Assembly (NCBI GenBank): GCA_947453935.1
Contig: CANGJU010000006.1
Coordinates: forward strand, 1-52,189
Source: Bacteroidota bacterium
GTDB taxonomy: Bacteria > Bacteroidota > Bacteroidia > AKYH767-A > OLB10
DNA length: 52,189 nt
Reading direction: 5' to 3'
The notes under the pieces are model-generated. The model did not search any database. It was not told the DNA's origin and saw only the letters and a list, made by a program, of their open reading frames with translations. Position numbers and translations under genes: made by a program. This document shows, one piece after another, positions 43,362 to 51,658 of the stretch; the stretch's first letter is position 1; every line of letters starts with the position of its first letter.

Positions 43362-43703
43362 TTATTCAACCGATAATTCCTGTGAAGGATCCCAGAAACA
43401 ACGAGTAAATTCCTGAATCTGGTCATCGATTACATGTACGCCTTCTTCCTTGAGACGATTTTCCATTTCATCAGGTTTGTGAAAGTGATTTTTACCGGAC
43501 AATAAGCCCAGTCGATTAACTACTCTGTGAGCGGGTACAGGAGGCAATACTTCATGACAAGCATTCATGGCCCAGCCTACCATACGCGCCGACTTTGCCG
43601 CACCGAGGTATTTGGCAATTGCTCCATAACTGGTTACTCTTCCTTTCGGAATTAAACGTACAACCGCATAAACATCTTCAAAAAAGGAAAACTTATCTTT
43701 CAT
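43362..43703 (-). CDS. Alkyltransferase-like (ATL) MGMT-fold DNA-binding protein
   Basis: 113 residues matching the C-terminal DNA-binding domain of O6-alkylguanine-DNA alkyltransferase: VYAVVRLIPKGRVTSYGAIAKYLG with the helix-turn-helix and the likely arginine finger in AKSARMVGWAM (R40). The catalytic P-C-H-R is PAHR (Ala58), so the protein cannot accept an alkyl group. ATL proteins instead flag O6-alkylguanine lesions for nucleotide excision repair. Many Bacteroidota and Proteobacteria ATLs have W, A or other residues here. No terminator or operon partner is evident. The 158-bp gap to thrS holds only the thrS promoter element. Confidence 0.88.
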   Translation of the reverse strand: MKDKFSFFEDVYAVVRLIPKGRVTSYGAIAKYLGAAKSARMVGWAMNACHEVLPPVPAHRVVNRLGLLSGKNHFHKPDEMENRLKEEGVHVIDDQIQEFTRCFWDPSQELSVE

Positions 43704-43837
43704 TTAGTGATTTTTAAATCGAGTAAAAAAACATTCAGAAGCGTAAAAATAATCACATGTAACATAAATCATCTGATTCAGTTAAAAACCCATCAAAAAA
43801 ATACTGTTCAAACAACGAAATCATTGATTAAGCAGAT

Positions 43838-43845
43838 TATATTTG
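43838..43845 (+). promoter_or_regulatory. -7 element TATATTTG of the thrS operon
   Basis: An exact TAnnTTTG match with a predicted start near 43849 and a leader of about 13 nt before the thrS ATG. No classical thrS operator or T-box fits in such a short leader. Confidence 0.5.
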
Positions 43846-43861
43846 CACCACTCTAAAATCT

Positions 43862-45799
43862 ATGAATATAAAAATTACATTACCCGATAATTCAGTGCGT
43901 GAGTATCCGAAAGGTTCTACTGCAATGGATGTTGCTAAATCAATTAGCGAGGGGTTAGCGAGAAATGTGTTAGCTGCAAAGGTTAACGGAGAAGTTCGCG
44001 ATTTATCAAGACCAATCAACGAAGATGCATCATTACAACTTCTGACCTGGAACGATGCAGACGGTAAAAGTACCATGTGGCACTCCTCTGCCCATTTGAT
44101 GGCAGAAGCGTTAGAATGTTTTTATCCGGGAATTAAATTCTGGGTAGGACCATCTGTTCAGAATGGATTTTACTATGATGTTGATTTTTGTGGTCAGGCT
44201 TTTTCTGCGGATGATTTAAAGAAAATCGAGGATAAAATGGCTGAGCTGGCAAAGCAAAGTAATGCCTTCGAGAGAAAAGAAATTTCTAAAGCAGATGCAG
44301 TTGCTTACTTTAAAGAGCGAGACGATCAGTATAAACTGGATTTGTTAAGTGGTTTAGAAGACGGAACAATCTCCCTTTACACGCAAGGTAACTTCACCGA
44401 TTTATGTCGTGGACCACATATCCCGCATACAGGATATATCAAAGCCATTAAATTAACCAATGTTGCTGGTGCTTATTGGAAAAACGATTCGAGCAATCCT
44501 CAGTTAACCCGTATCTACGGAATTACTTTCCCTAAGAAATCAGAATTGGACGAGTATGTTACAATGCTTGAAGAAGCGAAGAAACGTGACCACCGTAAGA
44601 TTGGAAAGGAGATGGAGATTTTCACGTTTGATGATGATGTAGGTCCAGGATTGCCTTTATGGTTACCTAACGGCGGTGTTTTAATTGAAGAATTAGAGAA
44701 GCTTGCTAAGAAAACGGAGAACAGTGCTGGATATAGTCGTGTGCGCACCCCGCATTTAGCGAAGGAAAACATGTACAAGACTTCTGGTCACTTGCCTTAT
44801 TACGAAGACAGTATGTTCCCTGCGATGGATTTAGACGGGGAGAAATACTATCTGAAAGCGATGAATTGTCCGCATCACCATAAAATTTTCAAAGAATTAA
44901 ACCCTAGCTACCGCGACCTGCCAATTCGTTTGGCTGAATACGGTACATGTTATCGTTATGAGCAAAGCGGTGAGTTGTTTGGTTTGATGCGCGTACGTTC
45001 GTTGCAGATGAACGATGCCCATATTTACTGTACAAAAGAGCAATTCTCGGATGAGTTCAATGCGGTAAACGAGATGTACTTGAAATATTTCAGAGTATTC
45101 GGAATTGAAAAATATGTGATGCGTTTCTCTACCCATGCTCCTGAGAAGTTGGGTAAAAAATATGTGGATAATCCGGAGTTGTGGAAGCAAACGGAAGACA
45201 TGGTTCGTCAGGTATTGATTGATTCAAAGATTCCGTATATCGAAGTACCTGATGAAGGTGCGTTCTACGGTCCTAAGATAGATGTTCAGGTATGGAGTGC
45301 TATTGGAAGAGAGTTCACCCTAGCGACCAACCAGGTTGACTTTGCGGTTCCTGCCCGTTTTGGCTTGACATATCGCAATTCAAACAACGAAATGGAAACG
45401 CCAATCTGTATACACAGAGCTCCTTTGGGTACACATGAGCGATTTATCGGTTTCCTAATTGAGCATTTTGCGGGTAATTTCCCGCTTTGGTTAGCGCCAC
45501 AGCAGGTTTCTATACTTCCGATATCAGAGAAATTCAACGGATATGCAAAAAAAGTTTTACAATTGCTAAGAAATTCCGATATTCGCGGGCTCGTTGATGA
45601 CCGAGATGAAAAGATAGGGAAGAAAATCCGTGATGCAGAAGTTAAGAAAGTCCCTTACATGCTGATTATCGGAGAAAAAGAAGAGGCAGAAGGAACCGTT
45701 TCAATTCGTCAGCATGGTAAAGGAGATCAGGGAAGTATGAGTGTGCAGGAGTTAGCAGATCGAATTACCAAGGAAATCAACGAAATGCTTAACGCATAA
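43862..45799 (+). CDS. thrS: Threonine--tRNA ligase
   Basis: 645 residues with the full domain set. An N-terminal TGS domain (ITLPDNSVREYPKGSTAMDV) comes first, then an editing domain with HSSAHLMAEALE and the C..H site near LCRGPHIPHTG. The class II catalytic core has NCPHHHKIF and YRYEQSGELFGLMRVRSLQMNDAHIY. The C-terminal anticodon-binding domain is QVSILPISEKFNGYA. It charges tRNA-Thr with threonine. It heads the thrS-infC-rpmI-rplT unit, with a 33-bp gap to infC, as in many bacteria. Confidence 0.98.
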   Translation: MNIKITLPDNSVREYPKGSTAMDVAKSISEGLARNVLAAKVNGEVRDLSRPINEDASLQLLTWNDADGKSTMWHSSAHLMAEALECFYPGIKFWVGPSVQNGFYYDVDFCGQAFSADDLKKIEDKMAELAKQSNAFERKEISKADAVAYFKERDDQYKLDLLSGLEDGTISLYTQGNFTDLCRGPHIPHTGYIKAIKLTNVAGAYWKNDSSNPQLTRIYGITFPKKSELDEYVTMLEEAKKRDHRKIGKEMEIFTFDDDVGPGLPLWLPNGGVLIEELEKLAKKTENSAGYSRVRTPHLAKENMYKTSGHLPYYEDSMFPAMDLDGEKYYLKAMNCPHHHKIFKELNPSYRDLPIRLAEYGTCYRYEQSGELFGLMRVRSLQMNDAHIYCTKEQFSDEFNAVNEMYLKYFRVFGIEKYVMRFSTHAPEKLGKKYVDNPELWKQTEDMVRQVLIDSKIPYIEVPDEGAFYGPKIDVQVWSAIGREFTLATNQVDFAVPARFGLTYRNSNNEMETPICIHRAPLGTHERFIGFLIEHFAGNFPLWLAPQQVSILPISEKFNGYAKKVLQLLRNSDIRGLVDDRDEKIGKKIRDAEVKKVPYMLIIGEKEEAEGTVSIRQHGKGDQGSMSVQELADRITKEINEMLNA

Positions 45800-45832
45800 T
45801 TTAAGAGTAGATTAATTTAAAATTTTACAGTT

Positions 45833-46429
45833 ATAGCAACATCATTTAATCGTCCGTGGAACCGCGGACCGGTAAAAAAAGAAGCAGAGCATCGCATTAA
45901 CGATAAAATTCGTGCATCGCGTGTTCGTTTAGTCGGGGAAGGCGGTGAGCCAACCGTAGTTTCAATTGAAGAAGCCCTAAAACTTGCAGAAGAAAAAGGG
46001 TTAGACTTAGTTGAAATTGCAGCGCAAGCAGATCCTCCGGTTTGTAAGATTGTAGATTATCAAAAGTTCTTATACGAGCGTAAAAAGAAGGAGAAAGAAA
46101 CGAAGGCGAAGGCTGCTAAGCAGGTAATGAAAGAAGTACGATTTGGTCCTAATACCGATGAGCACGATTTCAATTTCAAAGTGAAGCACGCTATGAAATT
46201 CTTAGAAGAAGGGGCAAAAGTTAAAGCTTATGTACATTTCAGAGGTAGAGCAATTGCATACAAAGAGAAAGGAGAAATTATCCTTTTGAAATTTGCACAA
46301 GAACTTCAAGAATATGGGAAAGTTGAATTGATGCCTAAGTTAGAAGGAAACAGGATGTTTATACATATTGCTCCATTGCCTAACAAAAAAGTAGTAAAGC
46401 CAGCAAAGAATAACGATGCGGCAGAATAA
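45833..46429 (+). CDS. infC: Translation initiation factor IF-3 (rare ATA start codon)
   Basis: 198 residues. The track gave only 46127-46429, but the same frame is open back to a stop at 45818-45820. Translation from ATA at 45833 gives [23 protein letters not shown], the typical N-terminus of Bacteroidota IF-3. No ATG, GTG or TTG occurs in this frame before 46127, and starting there would remove the entire N-terminal domain. IF-3 blocks subunit joining and checks start codons. infC genes often use rare starts so that IF-3 can limit its own synthesis. The conserved linker [12 protein letters not shown] and the C-terminal domain [15 protein letters not shown] are intact. Confidence 0.9.
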   Translation: MATSFNRPWNRGPVKKEAEHRINDKIRASRVRLVGEGGEPTVVSIEEALKLAEEKGLDLVEIAAQADPPVCKIVDYQKFLYERKKKEKETKAKAAKQVMKEVRFGPNTDEHDFNFKVKHAMKFLEEGAKVKAYVHFRGRAIAYKEKGEIILLKFAQELQEYGKVELMPKLEGNRMFIHIAPLPNKKVVKPAKNNDAAE

Positions 46430-46464
46430 GTAAGAAAAACGAAGTCAAAAAAAATAAAATCAAA

Positions 46465-46662
46465 ATGCCTAAAATGAAATCCAACTCTAGTGCGAAAAAG
46501 CGTTTCAAGCTTACAGGCACTGGAAAGATCAAAAGAAAGCATGCTTTCAAGCGTCACATTTTGACGAAGAAAGACACAGACCGCAAGCGTCACTTAACGG
46601 CATCAGGACTAGTTCATGAGTCTGATGAGTTCCGTGTAAAACGCATGTTGTGTGTAGCTTAA
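46465..46662 (+). CDS. rpmI: Large ribosomal subunit protein bL35
   Basis: 65 residues, highly basic, with the bL35 pattern [32 protein letters not shown] and C-terminal basic tail. It is a 50S subunit component located between infC and rplT, as is usual. The intergenic gaps (35 and 89 bp) show no clear terminator, so the operon reads through. Confidence 0.97.
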   Translation: MPKMKSNSSAKKRFKLTGTGKIKRKHAFKRHILTKKDTDRKRHLTASGLVHESDEFRVKRMLCVA

Positions 46663-46751
46663 TTGATCAACAAACAAAAACAAATTAATTTCTAACCCGG
46701 TAAATAGCTTAAAGTCCTTAAAAGGCGCTATCACCAAAAAACAAAAACATT

Positions 46752-47096
46752 ATGCCACGTTCAGTCAATCATGTGGCCTCAAAGGCAAAACGTAAAAAGG
46801 TTTTAAAACTTGCCAAAGGTAATTGGGGTTCACGTAAAAATGTATGGACGGTTGCCAAAAACACCGTCGAAAAAGGTTTACAATACGCTTATCGCGATCG
46901 TAAAGCTAAAAAACGCAGCTTCCGTGCTTTATGGATTCAGCGTATCAATGCAGCAGCTCGCATGCATGGAATGTCTTACTCACAATTTATGGGTGCAATC
47001 CATAAAGGTAATGTTGACATCAACCGTAAAGTCTTAGCAGACTTAGCGATGAATAATCCGCAGGCTTTCGAAGCCATCTTAAATTCGGTAAAATAA
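46752..47096 (+). CDS. rplT: Large ribosomal subunit protein bL20
   Basis: 114 residues. The opening is [32 protein letters not shown], with [33 protein letters not shown], the family core of the 23S-binding assembly protein. Last ribosomal gene of the operon, followed after 16 bp by a strong intrinsic terminator. The 89-bp rpmI-rplT gap is long enough for L20 leader regulation, but I could not confirm a structure. Confidence 0.97.
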   Translation: MPRSVNHVASKAKRKKVLKLAKGNWGSRKNVWTVAKNTVEKGLQYAYRDRKAKKRSFRALWIQRINAAARMHGMSYSQFMGAIHKGNVDINRKVLADLAMNNPQAFEAILNSVK

Positions 47097-47112
47097 AAAA
47101 TCAGACTTCGTT

Positions 47113-47144
47113 AAAAATCCTCCTTTACGGGAGGATTTTTTTTT
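47113..47144 (+). terminator. Intrinsic terminator of the thrS-infC-rpmI-rplT operon
   Basis: AAAAATCCTCC (47113-47123) pairs with GGAGGATTTTT (47130-47140) around a TTTACG loop, followed by further T residues. Confidence 0.92.
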
Positions 47145-47162
47145 GAATTAAGAACCAAGAAA

Positions 47163-47378
47163 ATGCAGAAACATACCTTTCAATTAACTTCTGAGTTCAT
47201 TGAGCTTATTAAATTACTCAAACTTTTAGGCATTGCCGAGCATGGCAGTGAAGCCAAAATGATGGTAGACAATGAAGATGTTAAACTTAATGGAGTAATA
47301 GAATGTCGCTACAGAGCCAAACTTAGAGCTGGCGATAAAATTCAAATAGGCGACGAAATTGAAATTACTATCGAGTAG
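47163..47378 (+). CDS. S4-domain RNA-binding protein (YbcJ/YaaA-like)
   Basis: 71 residues comprising a single S4 fold: FIELIKLLKLLGIAEHGSEAKMMVDNEDVKLNGVIECRYRAKLRAGDKIQIG. The YbcJ-type consensus (L.LLG....GGEAK..I.....VNG....RRGKKL..GD) is closely followed. Small S4 proteins bind structured RNA, often rRNA, but the target is not established. It lies after the rplT terminator and overlaps the convergent TPR gene by 11 bp at its 3' end. Confidence 0.87.
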   Translation: MQKHTFQLTSEFIELIKLLKLLGIAEHGSEAKMMVDNEDVKLNGVIECRYRAKLRAGDKIQIGDEIEITIE

Positions 47379-48426
47379 CTTTCACTCCTCCACTCACACG
47401 CTGTAACGCTTCTTTGGCAGCTTTGTAGTCTTTCCGAACAGAAAGTGCCTGATTGTAATCGGCGGCAGCTGCTGCAATATTCCCCAGCGATTCATAACAT
47501 AACCCTCTGTTAAAAGAAGCTTCCGAATAATTCGGGTCAATGTTCAATGCATCGGTGTAGTGCTTGATAGCAACATCATAAATTTTCAGGTATTCGTAAT
47601 GTACGAAGCCTAGAGCAAAGTGAGCTCGTAAGTCTTTCGGGTTTATTTCAAGACAGCTTGTATAATCCTGAATCGCCTTATCAAAATCCTGCATATTATC
47701 CTGATAAAACAATCCTCTATCATAATAAATATCCGCCACCTTCGGATTTGCTCTTAAAGCAGCATCATAGTACTGAATAGCTAACTTATTCTTTTTTGCA
47801 TGGTACATCATGGCAATTTGCAAATACGAATTGAAATCTTTTGGATTCTGCTCCGTAGCCGTTTGAAAACTGGAAATTGCTTTGGTAGTATCTCCCATAT
47901 CACGGTAGCACATCCCTCTGAAAAAATAAGCAGGGGAACTATTGATATCAATTTTAATTACCTCATCAATTTGTGCCAATGCTTCTTTGTACTGCGTTGC
48001 ATAGAAATAAAGTTCTGCGAGTTTTTGATGGGCATCTTTATTTTTCGGGTCCAACGACAAACATTTTTCTAAAGCTGATTTCGACTTTGACACTTTACTC
48101 GCGGCAAAATGAGCATCCGCTAGCGTGAGGAAATAATCTGCTTTGGTTGTATCTATCGATAATGCTTTATTCATATCGATTAAAGCATTTCCTACATCTT
48201 TCCGTTGCAAATGTAATTTAGCACGTTGATTATACAAATCGGCATTGTTTGGGTTTTCACCTATTTTCAAACTTACATTGGCAATTAATTTACCTAAAGC
48301 TGTTGTATCCTTTACTGCATTTGCTTTGGGTGTTCCCTTTTTAGAAGGTCCTCCACAAGCGGAAATAATAATCACCAATGCGATTAGTACTAATTTTGAC
48401 AGGTATTTTGAATGATTTTGCGACAT
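47368..48426 (-). CDS. TPR-repeat lipoprotein
   Basis: 352 residues from the ATG at 48426 (MSQNHSKYLSKLVLIALVIIISACGG), which opens a lipoprotein signal with lipobox IISAC. The ORF-track start at 48513 adds 29 unlikely residues that overlap the recA terminator. The mature protein is almost entirely tetratricopeptide repeats, about eight (NADLYNQRAKLHLQRKDVGNALIDMNKAL, SPAYFFRGMCYRDMGDTTKAISSFQ, and so on). Such proteins scaffold complexes in the periplasm or at the outer membrane. The partner is unknown. A convergent 11-bp overlap occurs with the S4 gene. Confidence 0.88.
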   Translation of the reverse strand: MSQNHSKYLSKLVLIALVIIISACGGPSKKGTPKANAVKDTTALGKLIANVSLKIGENPNNADLYNQRAKLHLQRKDVGNALIDMNKALSIDTTKADYFLTLADAHFAASKVSKSKSALEKCLSLDPKNKDAHQKLAELYFYATQYKEALAQIDEVIKIDINSSPAYFFRGMCYRDMGDTTKAISSFQTATEQNPKDFNSYLQIAMMYHAKKNKLAIQYYDAALRANPKVADIYYDRGLFYQDNMQDFDKAIQDYTSCLEINPKDLRAHFALGFVHYEYLKIYDVAIKHYTDALNIDPNYSEASFNRGLCYESLGNIAAAAADYNQALSVRKDYKAAKEALQRVSGGVKATR

Positions 48427-48473
48427 AATTTTTCTGATGTACAAATCTAATTGAAATCGACTATTAAGGGAAT

Positions 48474-48506
48474 AAAAAAAGGGTAAAACCTTCGCCTTAC
48501 CCTTTT
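48474..48506 (-). terminator. Intrinsic terminator of recA
   Basis: On the minus strand AAAAGGGTAA and TTACCCTTTT flank a loop GGCGAAGGTT, followed by TTTTTTT (complement of the A7 tract at 48474-48480). It lies 18 bp after the recA stop and separates recA from the TPR gene. Confidence 0.88.
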
Positions 48507-48523
48507 CAACCAATATAAATTTC

Positions 48524-49531
48524 TTAGTTCGCTGCTAACGCTTCACGAATTTTATTTTCGATTTCGTCGCATAGCTCAGGATTATCATGAAGCAACTGTT
48601 TAACTGCATCACGTCCCTGTCCTAACTTCGTATCTCCGTAGCTGAACCATGAACCTGCCTTCTTAATGATATTCATTTCCACACCCATGTCAACTACTTC
48701 ACCCATTTTAGAAATTCCTTCGCCATACATAATGTCGAACTCTGCTAAACGGAAAGGAGGCGCAACTTTATTTTTCACGATTTTTACTTTCGTTCTGTTA
48801 CCAGAAACCTGATCGCCGTCTTTAATTTGACCGATACGACGGATATCTAAACGTACAGAAGCATAAAACTTCAATGCATTACCACCAGTTGTTGTTTCCG
48901 GATTACCGAACATCACTCCGATTTTCTCTCTCAACTGATTGATGAAAATACAGCAACAGCCTGTGCGGCTAATGGTTCCTGTTAACTTTCTTAATGCTTG
49001 CGACATTAAACGAGCCTGCAAGCCCATTTTGCTCTCGCCCATTTCGCCTTCAATTTCGCTCTTAGGTGTTAAGGCAGCTACCGAGTCAATTACAATAATA
49101 TCAATCGCACCTGAACGGATTAAGTTCTCTGCAATTTCTAATGCCTGCTCACCATTATCTGGTTGAGAGATTAATAAATTCTCAATGTCAACACCTAACT
49201 TCTGTGCGTAAAAACGATCGAATGCATGCTCCGCATCGATGAATGCAGCAATACCACCTGCCTTTTGCACATTGGCAATAGCATGAATCGCTAATGTTGT
49301 TTTACCTGATGATTCTGGTCCGTAGATTTCAATCACACGTCCTTTTGGATATCCACCAATTCCTAATGCTGCGTCTAATGCAATAGATCCAGTAGGAATC
49401 GCTTCGATTGCCTCTACTGCATCATCTCCCATACGCATGATAGTTCCCTTACCGTACGCTTTTTCAATTTTATCAATTGCAAGCTGTAATACCTTTAACT
49501 TCTCTTTTGCCTCTGATGCTTCATTTGCCAT
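48524..49531 (-). CDS. recA: Recombinase RecA
   Basis: 335 residues. N-terminal helix [25 protein letters not shown], Walker [10 protein letters not shown] (about 68-76), Walker [13 protein letters not shown], the loop L2 region [24 protein letters not shown], and C-terminal domain. The protein is ATP-dependent and forms filaments on single-stranded DNA for recombinational repair and the SOS response. The C-terminal acidic tail is short, which is common in Bacteroidota. The 92 bp directly upstream show only a partial -7-like TTCCTTTG on the minus strand. No SOS box could be confirmed by eye. Confidence 0.98.
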   Translation of the reverse strand: MANEASEAKEKLKVLQLAIDKIEKAYGKGTIMRMGDDAVEAIEAIPTGSIALDAALGIGGYPKGRVIEIYGPESSGKTTLAIHAIANVQKAGGIAAFIDAEHAFDRFYAQKLGVDIENLLISQPDNGEQALEIAENLIRSGAIDIIVIDSVAALTPKSEIEGEMGESKMGLQARLMSQALRKLTGTISRTGCCCIFINQLREKIGVMFGNPETTTGGNALKFYASVRLDIRRIGQIKDGDQVSGNRTKVKIVKNKVAPPFRLAEFDIMYGEGISKMGEVVDMGVEMNIIKKAGSWFSYGDTKLGQGRDAVKQLLHDNPELCDEIENKIREALAAN

Positions 49532-49651
49532 ATTCTAAATGTTTTTAAAGTTTAATAAATTTTTAAGATTACAATGAGACAAAGGAAAGTAAAGTTTTTT
49601 TAAAATAAAACAAGGAGGGCTTATTATAATGTCAATATGGGTCATTTGTTA

Positions 49652-49685
49652 ATAAAAAACGAAAGCCCCCATATTGGAGGCTTTC
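49652..49685 (-). terminator. Intrinsic terminator of rpmE2
   Basis: GAAAGCC (49661-49667) and GGCTTTC (49679-49685) form the stem, extended by CCA/TGG pairing inside, followed on the minus strand by GTTTTTTATT. Confidence 0.85.
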
Positions 49686-49711
49686 TTTATCTTAATTGGA
49701 ACAAGTCCTAA

Positions 49712-49978
49712 TTATTTACCAGCATTTTTCTTTGCCTTCTCGAAACGGCTGCGGTATTTATCTACGCGACCAGCAGTATCGATTAACTTCATCTTACCAG
49801 TATAGTAAGGATGCGACATGTGAGAAATCTCTAACTTAATAAGAGGGTATTCTACACCATCTTCCATTGTGATAGTATCTTTTGTTTCGATGCATGATTT
49901 GCTGATGAAAGCGTAATCACATGAAATGTCCTTGAATACAACAGGACGGTAGCTTGATGGATGAATATCTTTTTTCAT
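49712..49978 (-). CDS. rpmE2: Large ribosomal subunit protein bL31, type B (zinc-independent)
   Basis: 88 residues: MKKDIHPSSYRPVVFKDISCDYAFISKSCIETKDTI...SHPYYTGKMKLIDTAGRVDKYRSRFEKAK. The TGK and DT(A/E)GR(V/I)(D/E)(K/R)(F/Y) elements are classic for L31. The zinc-ribbon C-x-x-C pairs of type A are absent, leaving two isolated Cys (C20, C29). Type B paralogs replace the zinc form under zinc shortage in many bacteria, although they can also be the only copy. Monocistronic, with a very good promoter and its own terminator. Confidence 0.97.
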   Translation of the reverse strand: MKKDIHPSSYRPVVFKDISCDYAFISKSCIETKDTITMEDGVEYPLIKLEISHMSHPYYTGKMKLIDTAGRVDKYRSRFEKAKKNAGK

Positions 49979-50006
49979 AATAAACTTATTCTTTCGAAGT
50001 GGGATG

Positions 50007-50038
50007 CAAAGATAATTATAAAACTGAATTGAACAAAA
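50007..50038 (-). promoter_or_regulatory. Full Bacteroidota promoter TTTTG-N19-TATCTTTG of rpmE2
   Basis: Minus strand: -33 TTTTG (50038-50034), 19-bp spacer, -7 TATCTTTG (50014-50007), both at consensus. This is the best promoter seen in the window. It predicts a start near 50003 and a leader of about 25 nt. Confidence 0.75.
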
Positions 50039-50121
50039 GGTTGTTTTAAAAAATATTTGAATTTCTTCGGTCCAGTAATAACAGACTAAAAAGTTTGTTT
50101 ATCAGTAATTTAAGAATTGAT

Positions 50122-51612
50122 TTATTGCTTCTCATAAGCACCTAAGTCCGGAGCTGCACCCTGCACTCGTTGATTTCCATCCAAATCCAGCGGAATTCCA
50201 GCAGCAAACGAGGTGTTTCCTTTGTCGATGCAAACAGAGCCCGGATTCAAATGGTAATCACCATCATATACATCCACAAAATTTGGAGTGGTGTTTTTGT
50301 AGATAGCCGTAAAGTGTAACGGGTCGGTTACGGGAGTGTTATAATCGACTTTCACTAAACAATTACTAAACTGATAATTGGCCTGTGCCCCGGTTTTCAT
50401 ATCCAGCTCAATCTCGTTATCGTTATCGCCATAGATAATCGAGTTTTTAAAGTCTGCCTTGGTTAAATCAATTGGCAGAATTGAAGTGGCGTCTTGTGCA
50501 TAGTTATTAATGTACAAATTAGGTGTCCCCCGTTGACCACCATTCCAGAAATTAGCCAATGTACAATGCGTAAAATCGTAGCTGCCGCCCATAGTTAATG
50601 CAGCGTTGTACTGTCCGCAGTTTACTATCATTGAGTTAGTCGCATTGATGGTCCAGTTACGGGCTAAAATCCCTAATCCCGACATATTCTTAACCACCGT
50701 ATTTGTCACATTCAGGGTTCGATTAGGCATCACCGGATCGAATAGTGTTTCCGTTTGCAATCCGATAAATCCATTTTTAATGACCGCATAATTGATTTCA
50801 TTCACGGCTCCATCATTAATCCATATCCTATCCCATTGTCCCGCTTGTTCCTGATAACTTTGTTCTCTGCGAAGCCCCTGAAAAACCACACGATTATCCT
50901 TTGAACCATTCACCAGCAGCTTCCCGCCTTTGTAAACCCAAAGACCTGCATTGTTGCTAAAATGTATTTGTGTTCCTTCACTTATCTGAAGTGTTGTGGA
51001 AGAATCGACAACAGCAAAGCCGCCATATATTACATAGGGCAATTGATTATCCCAGGTAGTCGTATGATTATCGATGGTATCAATCACCGCGTAATTAATC
51101 TGACCGATTGTTTTACCATTGTTATCCTTAATGTTTAAGGTCTGATCCGCAACAATAAAATGTGCATTTTGTCCCCAGGCTACTAAATCGATATCCTGCT
51201 GGTTACCGTTGGTTTCAAAAAGAATAGAATCCTGAACGATGTAAGGCAATAACTGCTGATTAGGATCGACCGTTACCTCCACAAAAATCCAAAGACTATC
51301 ACCTGCTCTCAGTTCAATATTATCGAAACTACGACCTGGAAGTCCGTTTACATTCATTCGAAAATACGAGGAATTCCCACCCGCCAATCGTATATTAGAA
51401 ATATTGATGGGCTGGTCATAGTCGTTATAGATACGAAGGTTTTTCGTTACCGAACCTATTGTAGCAAAAACAGTATCATACATTAATGTATCATCAGAAA
51501 ACCGCAATTGAACATCACCCGAGGTAAGCAACTCTTCTTTCTTACAAGCCCCTGTAAAAAGCGTAAGGGCTGCGAGAAATAAAAGAGCTGTGTATCGGAA
51601 AACTGATTTCAT
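50122..51612 (-). CDS. Beta-helix repeat lipoprotein with choice-of-anchor-like tail
   Basis: 496 residues from the ATG at 51612 (MKSVFRYTALLFLAALTLFTGACKK), with lipobox LFTGAC. The ORF-track start at 51642 adds 10 residues before the signal. The first part (about 30-160) is an immunoglobulin-like beta domain (TIGSVTKNLRIYNDYDQPINISNIRL). The middle (about 200-420) is a right-handed beta-helix pattern (LNVTNTVVKNMSGLGILARNWTINATNSMIVN). The end DLDGNQRVQGAAPDLGAYE is the choice-of-anchor Q motif. Surface or periplasmic adhesion or glycan binding is possible. No catalytic residues were identified. Confidence 0.8.
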   Translation of the reverse strand: MKSVFRYTALLFLAALTLFTGACKKEELLTSGDVQLRFSDDTLMYDTVFATIGSVTKNLRIYNDYDQPINISNIRLAGGNSSYFRMNVNGLPGRSFDNIELRAGDSLWIFVEVTVDPNQQLLPYIVQDSILFETNGNQQDIDLVAWGQNAHFIVADQTLNIKDNNGKTIGQINYAVIDTIDNHTTTWDNQLPYVIYGGFAVVDSSTTLQISEGTQIHFSNNAGLWVYKGGKLLVNGSKDNRVVFQGLRREQSYQEQAGQWDRIWINDGAVNEINYAVIKNGFIGLQTETLFDPVMPNRTLNVTNTVVKNMSGLGILARNWTINATNSMIVNCGQYNAALTMGGSYDFTHCTLANFWNGGQRGTPNLYINNYAQDATSILPIDLTKADFKNSIIYGDNDNEIELDMKTGAQANYQFSNCLVKVDYNTPVTDPLHFTAIYKNTTPNFVDVYDGDYHLNPGSVCIDKGNTSFAAGIPLDLDGNQRVQGAAPDLGAYEKQ

Positions 51613-51658
51613 TGAATGTTTAAGCTGATTTGAAGTAGACAAATTTAAATTAATTCCC

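Noticed and set aside
46127-46429. IF-3 starting at ATG 46127 (100 aa) as in the ORF track
   Set aside because: It would lack the whole N-terminal domain; the same frame continues upstream with clear IF-3 sequence to ATA 45833.
46306-46593. 95-residue antisense ORF across infC/rpmI
   Set aside because: Antisense to two well-supported translation genes and lacks any family signal.
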